Shown here: one piece after another, positions 62,984 through 64,000 of the stretch | Layout: each line of letters starts with the position of its first letter | Numbering within the stretch: position 1 is the first letter of the stretch | Assembly: GCA_033675265.1 (NCBI GenBank) | Contig: JAUJYZ010000435.1 | Span: 248,001 to 312,000 of the forward strand | DNA: 64,000 bases | Direction of reading: 5' to 3' | Source of the DNA: Actinostola sp. cb2023 | Lineage: Eukaryota; Cnidaria; Anthozoa; Actiniaria; Actinostolidae | Made by a program: the position numbers and the translations under genes | The notes under the pieces: model-generated | Databases searched by the model: none | What the model was told of the DNA's origin: nothing | The model's input: only the letters and a program-made list of their open reading frames with translations

Positions 62984-63069
62984 GAGCCATTGCCTTATTT
63001 ATTTGGTGTCATGGCGATTGTATTCTTCTGTACTGCTTTCTTGTGGCTTTATGTCTTGAGACAAAACAG
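62984..63069 (+). CDS. GPR107-like exon 7: first transmembrane helix
   Basis: 86 bp from GATGATGCAG to AACAG|GTTAGA, phase 0 in and phase 2 out. The product starts EPLPYLFGVMAIVFF and continues CTAFLWLYVLRQN, a single hydrophobic helix following the (S-A-G-E)-x-P-L-x-x-L-Y motif of GPR107/108. The next family block (VFKIHWLMAAL) would lie to the right of the window. Confidence 0.9.
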
Positions 63070-63194
63070 GTTAGAGAGTCATGATAGTAGTAACCACACA
63101 ATGCAATCTATGTAAATGTATTACAATAATAACAGTGAACATTTTAATCAACATCAATCAAGTACACATATCATCTTGATTAAAAATGTGACCT

Positions 63195-64000
63195 CTCGCG
63201 AGAAAACATGAGCATCGTCTACTTAGCGAATCCCAATTTGGATCACGCCTAAATCATTCATGTGAATCACTACTACTCCATCTCACAGACACATGGCTCA
63301 ACACCATGGATAAAGGAGAACTTACTGGTATTCTTCTTGTCGATTTCCGTAAAGCTTTTGACCTTGTAAATCATGACCTCCTCATTCAAAAAATGTCCAT
63401 CTACGGGATACGTAACTCCGCGCTGCAATGGTTTACATCGTACCTCACAGGCAGAAGACAGATGGTAACAATTGGACGATCTGTTTCTGACGTACTTCCA
63501 GTGCTCAGTGGTGTCCCCCAAGGGTCTTCGCTAGGTCCACTACTCTTCATATTACTCATTAATGACATCCCACTTATTAACAAAGAATGTTCAACCCATA
63601 TATACGTTGATGATACTACCTTAATGGCGTCTGGCCCAACCATTCATACAGTGAATTCACACTTACAGAATGGTGCGGACAGCCTAAATCTCTGGGCGTC
63701 CCAAAACAAGATGGTTATCCACCCGGACAAAACTAAAGTGATCTTACTTGGATCTCAACAGAAACTGGCCACTATCGCTGAGCCGCTTGATGTCAACCTA
63801 GGCAGTTCTTCTATATCTCAAACAACTTGCGAAAAGCTCCTTGGTGTACATATCGACTCATCCCTTACGTGGAACGAGCATATATCAACTACCATAAAGA
63901 AGTACAACTCTAAACTCGAACTGCTTCGTAGAGCGAAACCTCTTCTAGATCCAAAAAACCTACTTCTACTACACAACTCTTTAGCAAAACCAACAATGGA
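63195..64000 (+). CDS. LINE (Jockey/CR1-like) reverse transcriptase, 5'-truncated and cut by the window edge
   Basis: One open frame of 268 codons to the window end, in the sense direction of the host gene. RT blocks in order: SESQFGSRLNHSCES; LVDFRKAFDLVNHDLL (motif A); GVPQGSSLGPLLFILLIND (motif B); IYVDDTT (motif C, with Val before DD); NKMVIHPDKTK; LLGVHIDSSLTWNEHI. No endonuclease and no start codon are visible; the coding sequence begins about 125 bp after exon 7. The frame is intact, so this copy may be young. Confidence 0.85.

Larger units (their letters stand above)
12176..63069 (+). other. GPR107/GPR108-like gene, exons 1-7 (3' end outside the window)
   Basis: Gene span inferred from seven exons with canonical splice sites and matching phases (0, 0, 2, 0, 0, 0, 2). 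Their joined product has the order known for GPR107/108: signal peptide; FGFLKDGF block; CIL...FIFDL block; variable Ser/Thr/Asn-rich linker; EEGLYNLYFHNC block; NNYLSAGE; first membrane helix. Introns are 82, 24918, 3246, 4755, 3037 and 13990 bp. Compared with the family, about 20 residues are missing between exons 2 and 3 (an xGFSLxR-type block), so a small phase-0 exon probably hides in intron 2. Family members are Golgi/endosomal seven-helix proteins linked to trafficking. Confidence 0.85.

Overview
The window looks like nuclear DNA of an invertebrate animal, probably marine (cnidarian, lancelet or lophotrochozoan; I cannot resolve which). It is AT-rich, has spliceosomal introns, and is crowded with DNA transposons, MITE-like palindromes, Helentron-like elements, minisatellites, a tyrosine-recombinase retrotransposon, an LTR retrotransposon and LINE fragments. 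No prokaryotic gene organisation, tRNA, rRNA or CRISPR array was seen.

The only host gene I can support is a GPR107/GPR108-like (lung seven-transmembrane receptor family) gene on the + strand. It starts with ATG at 12176 and is still incomplete at the right edge. Seven exons join in phase: 12176-12283, 12366-12497, 37416-37510, 40757-41048, 45804-45908, 48946-48993 and 62984-63069. They encode the signal peptide, the lumenal N-terminal domain and the first membrane helix. Only about 0.87 kb of about 51 kb is coding; the introns hold most of the mobile DNA. One short exon is probably missing from my model between exons 2 and 3.

Layout. 1-12.1 kb, upstream of the gene: a GC-rich minisatellite (0.3-0.75 kb); a decayed YR (DIRS/Ngaro-like) retrotransposon with gag-like, RT, RNase H, zinc-ribbon and tyrosine recombinase parts (1.7-6.2 kb); Helentron-like non-autonomous elements (7.2-8.5 kb); and a 3.3 kb element with long inverted repeats ending just before exon 1. 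Intron 2 (12.5-37.4 kb): a chain of inverted-repeat elements, several nested. They include a Tc1 remnant inside a palindromic element that itself splits a herpes-type deubiquitinase-like pseudogene, a 3.4 kb foldback element, two nearly identical TTAA-flanked elements, and a LINE RT pseudogene interrupted by a TTAA MITE. Introns 3-5 (37.5-48.9 kb) are dominated by 44-, 14-, 28- and 54-bp minisatellites. A Merlin element in the 44-bp array carries two perfect histone-type 3' stem-loops. Intron 6 (49.0-63.0 kb) holds a TA-flanked MITE that contains an LTR retrotransposon, whose 3' LTR contains two further elements. It also holds another TTAA element, a Mutator-like element with a 9-bp target duplication and a pair of 264-bp MITEs. 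Intron 7 begins with a LINE reverse transcriptase that runs off the window.

The strongest candidates for something undescribed are: (1) the Merlin transposase remnant followed 25 nt after its stop codon by a duplicated histone-mRNA stem-loop and AATAAA; and (2) the 54-bp minisatellite in intron 5, whose unit is a copy of the exon 5 end plus its 5' splice site, giving more than fifty decoy donors beside the real one.
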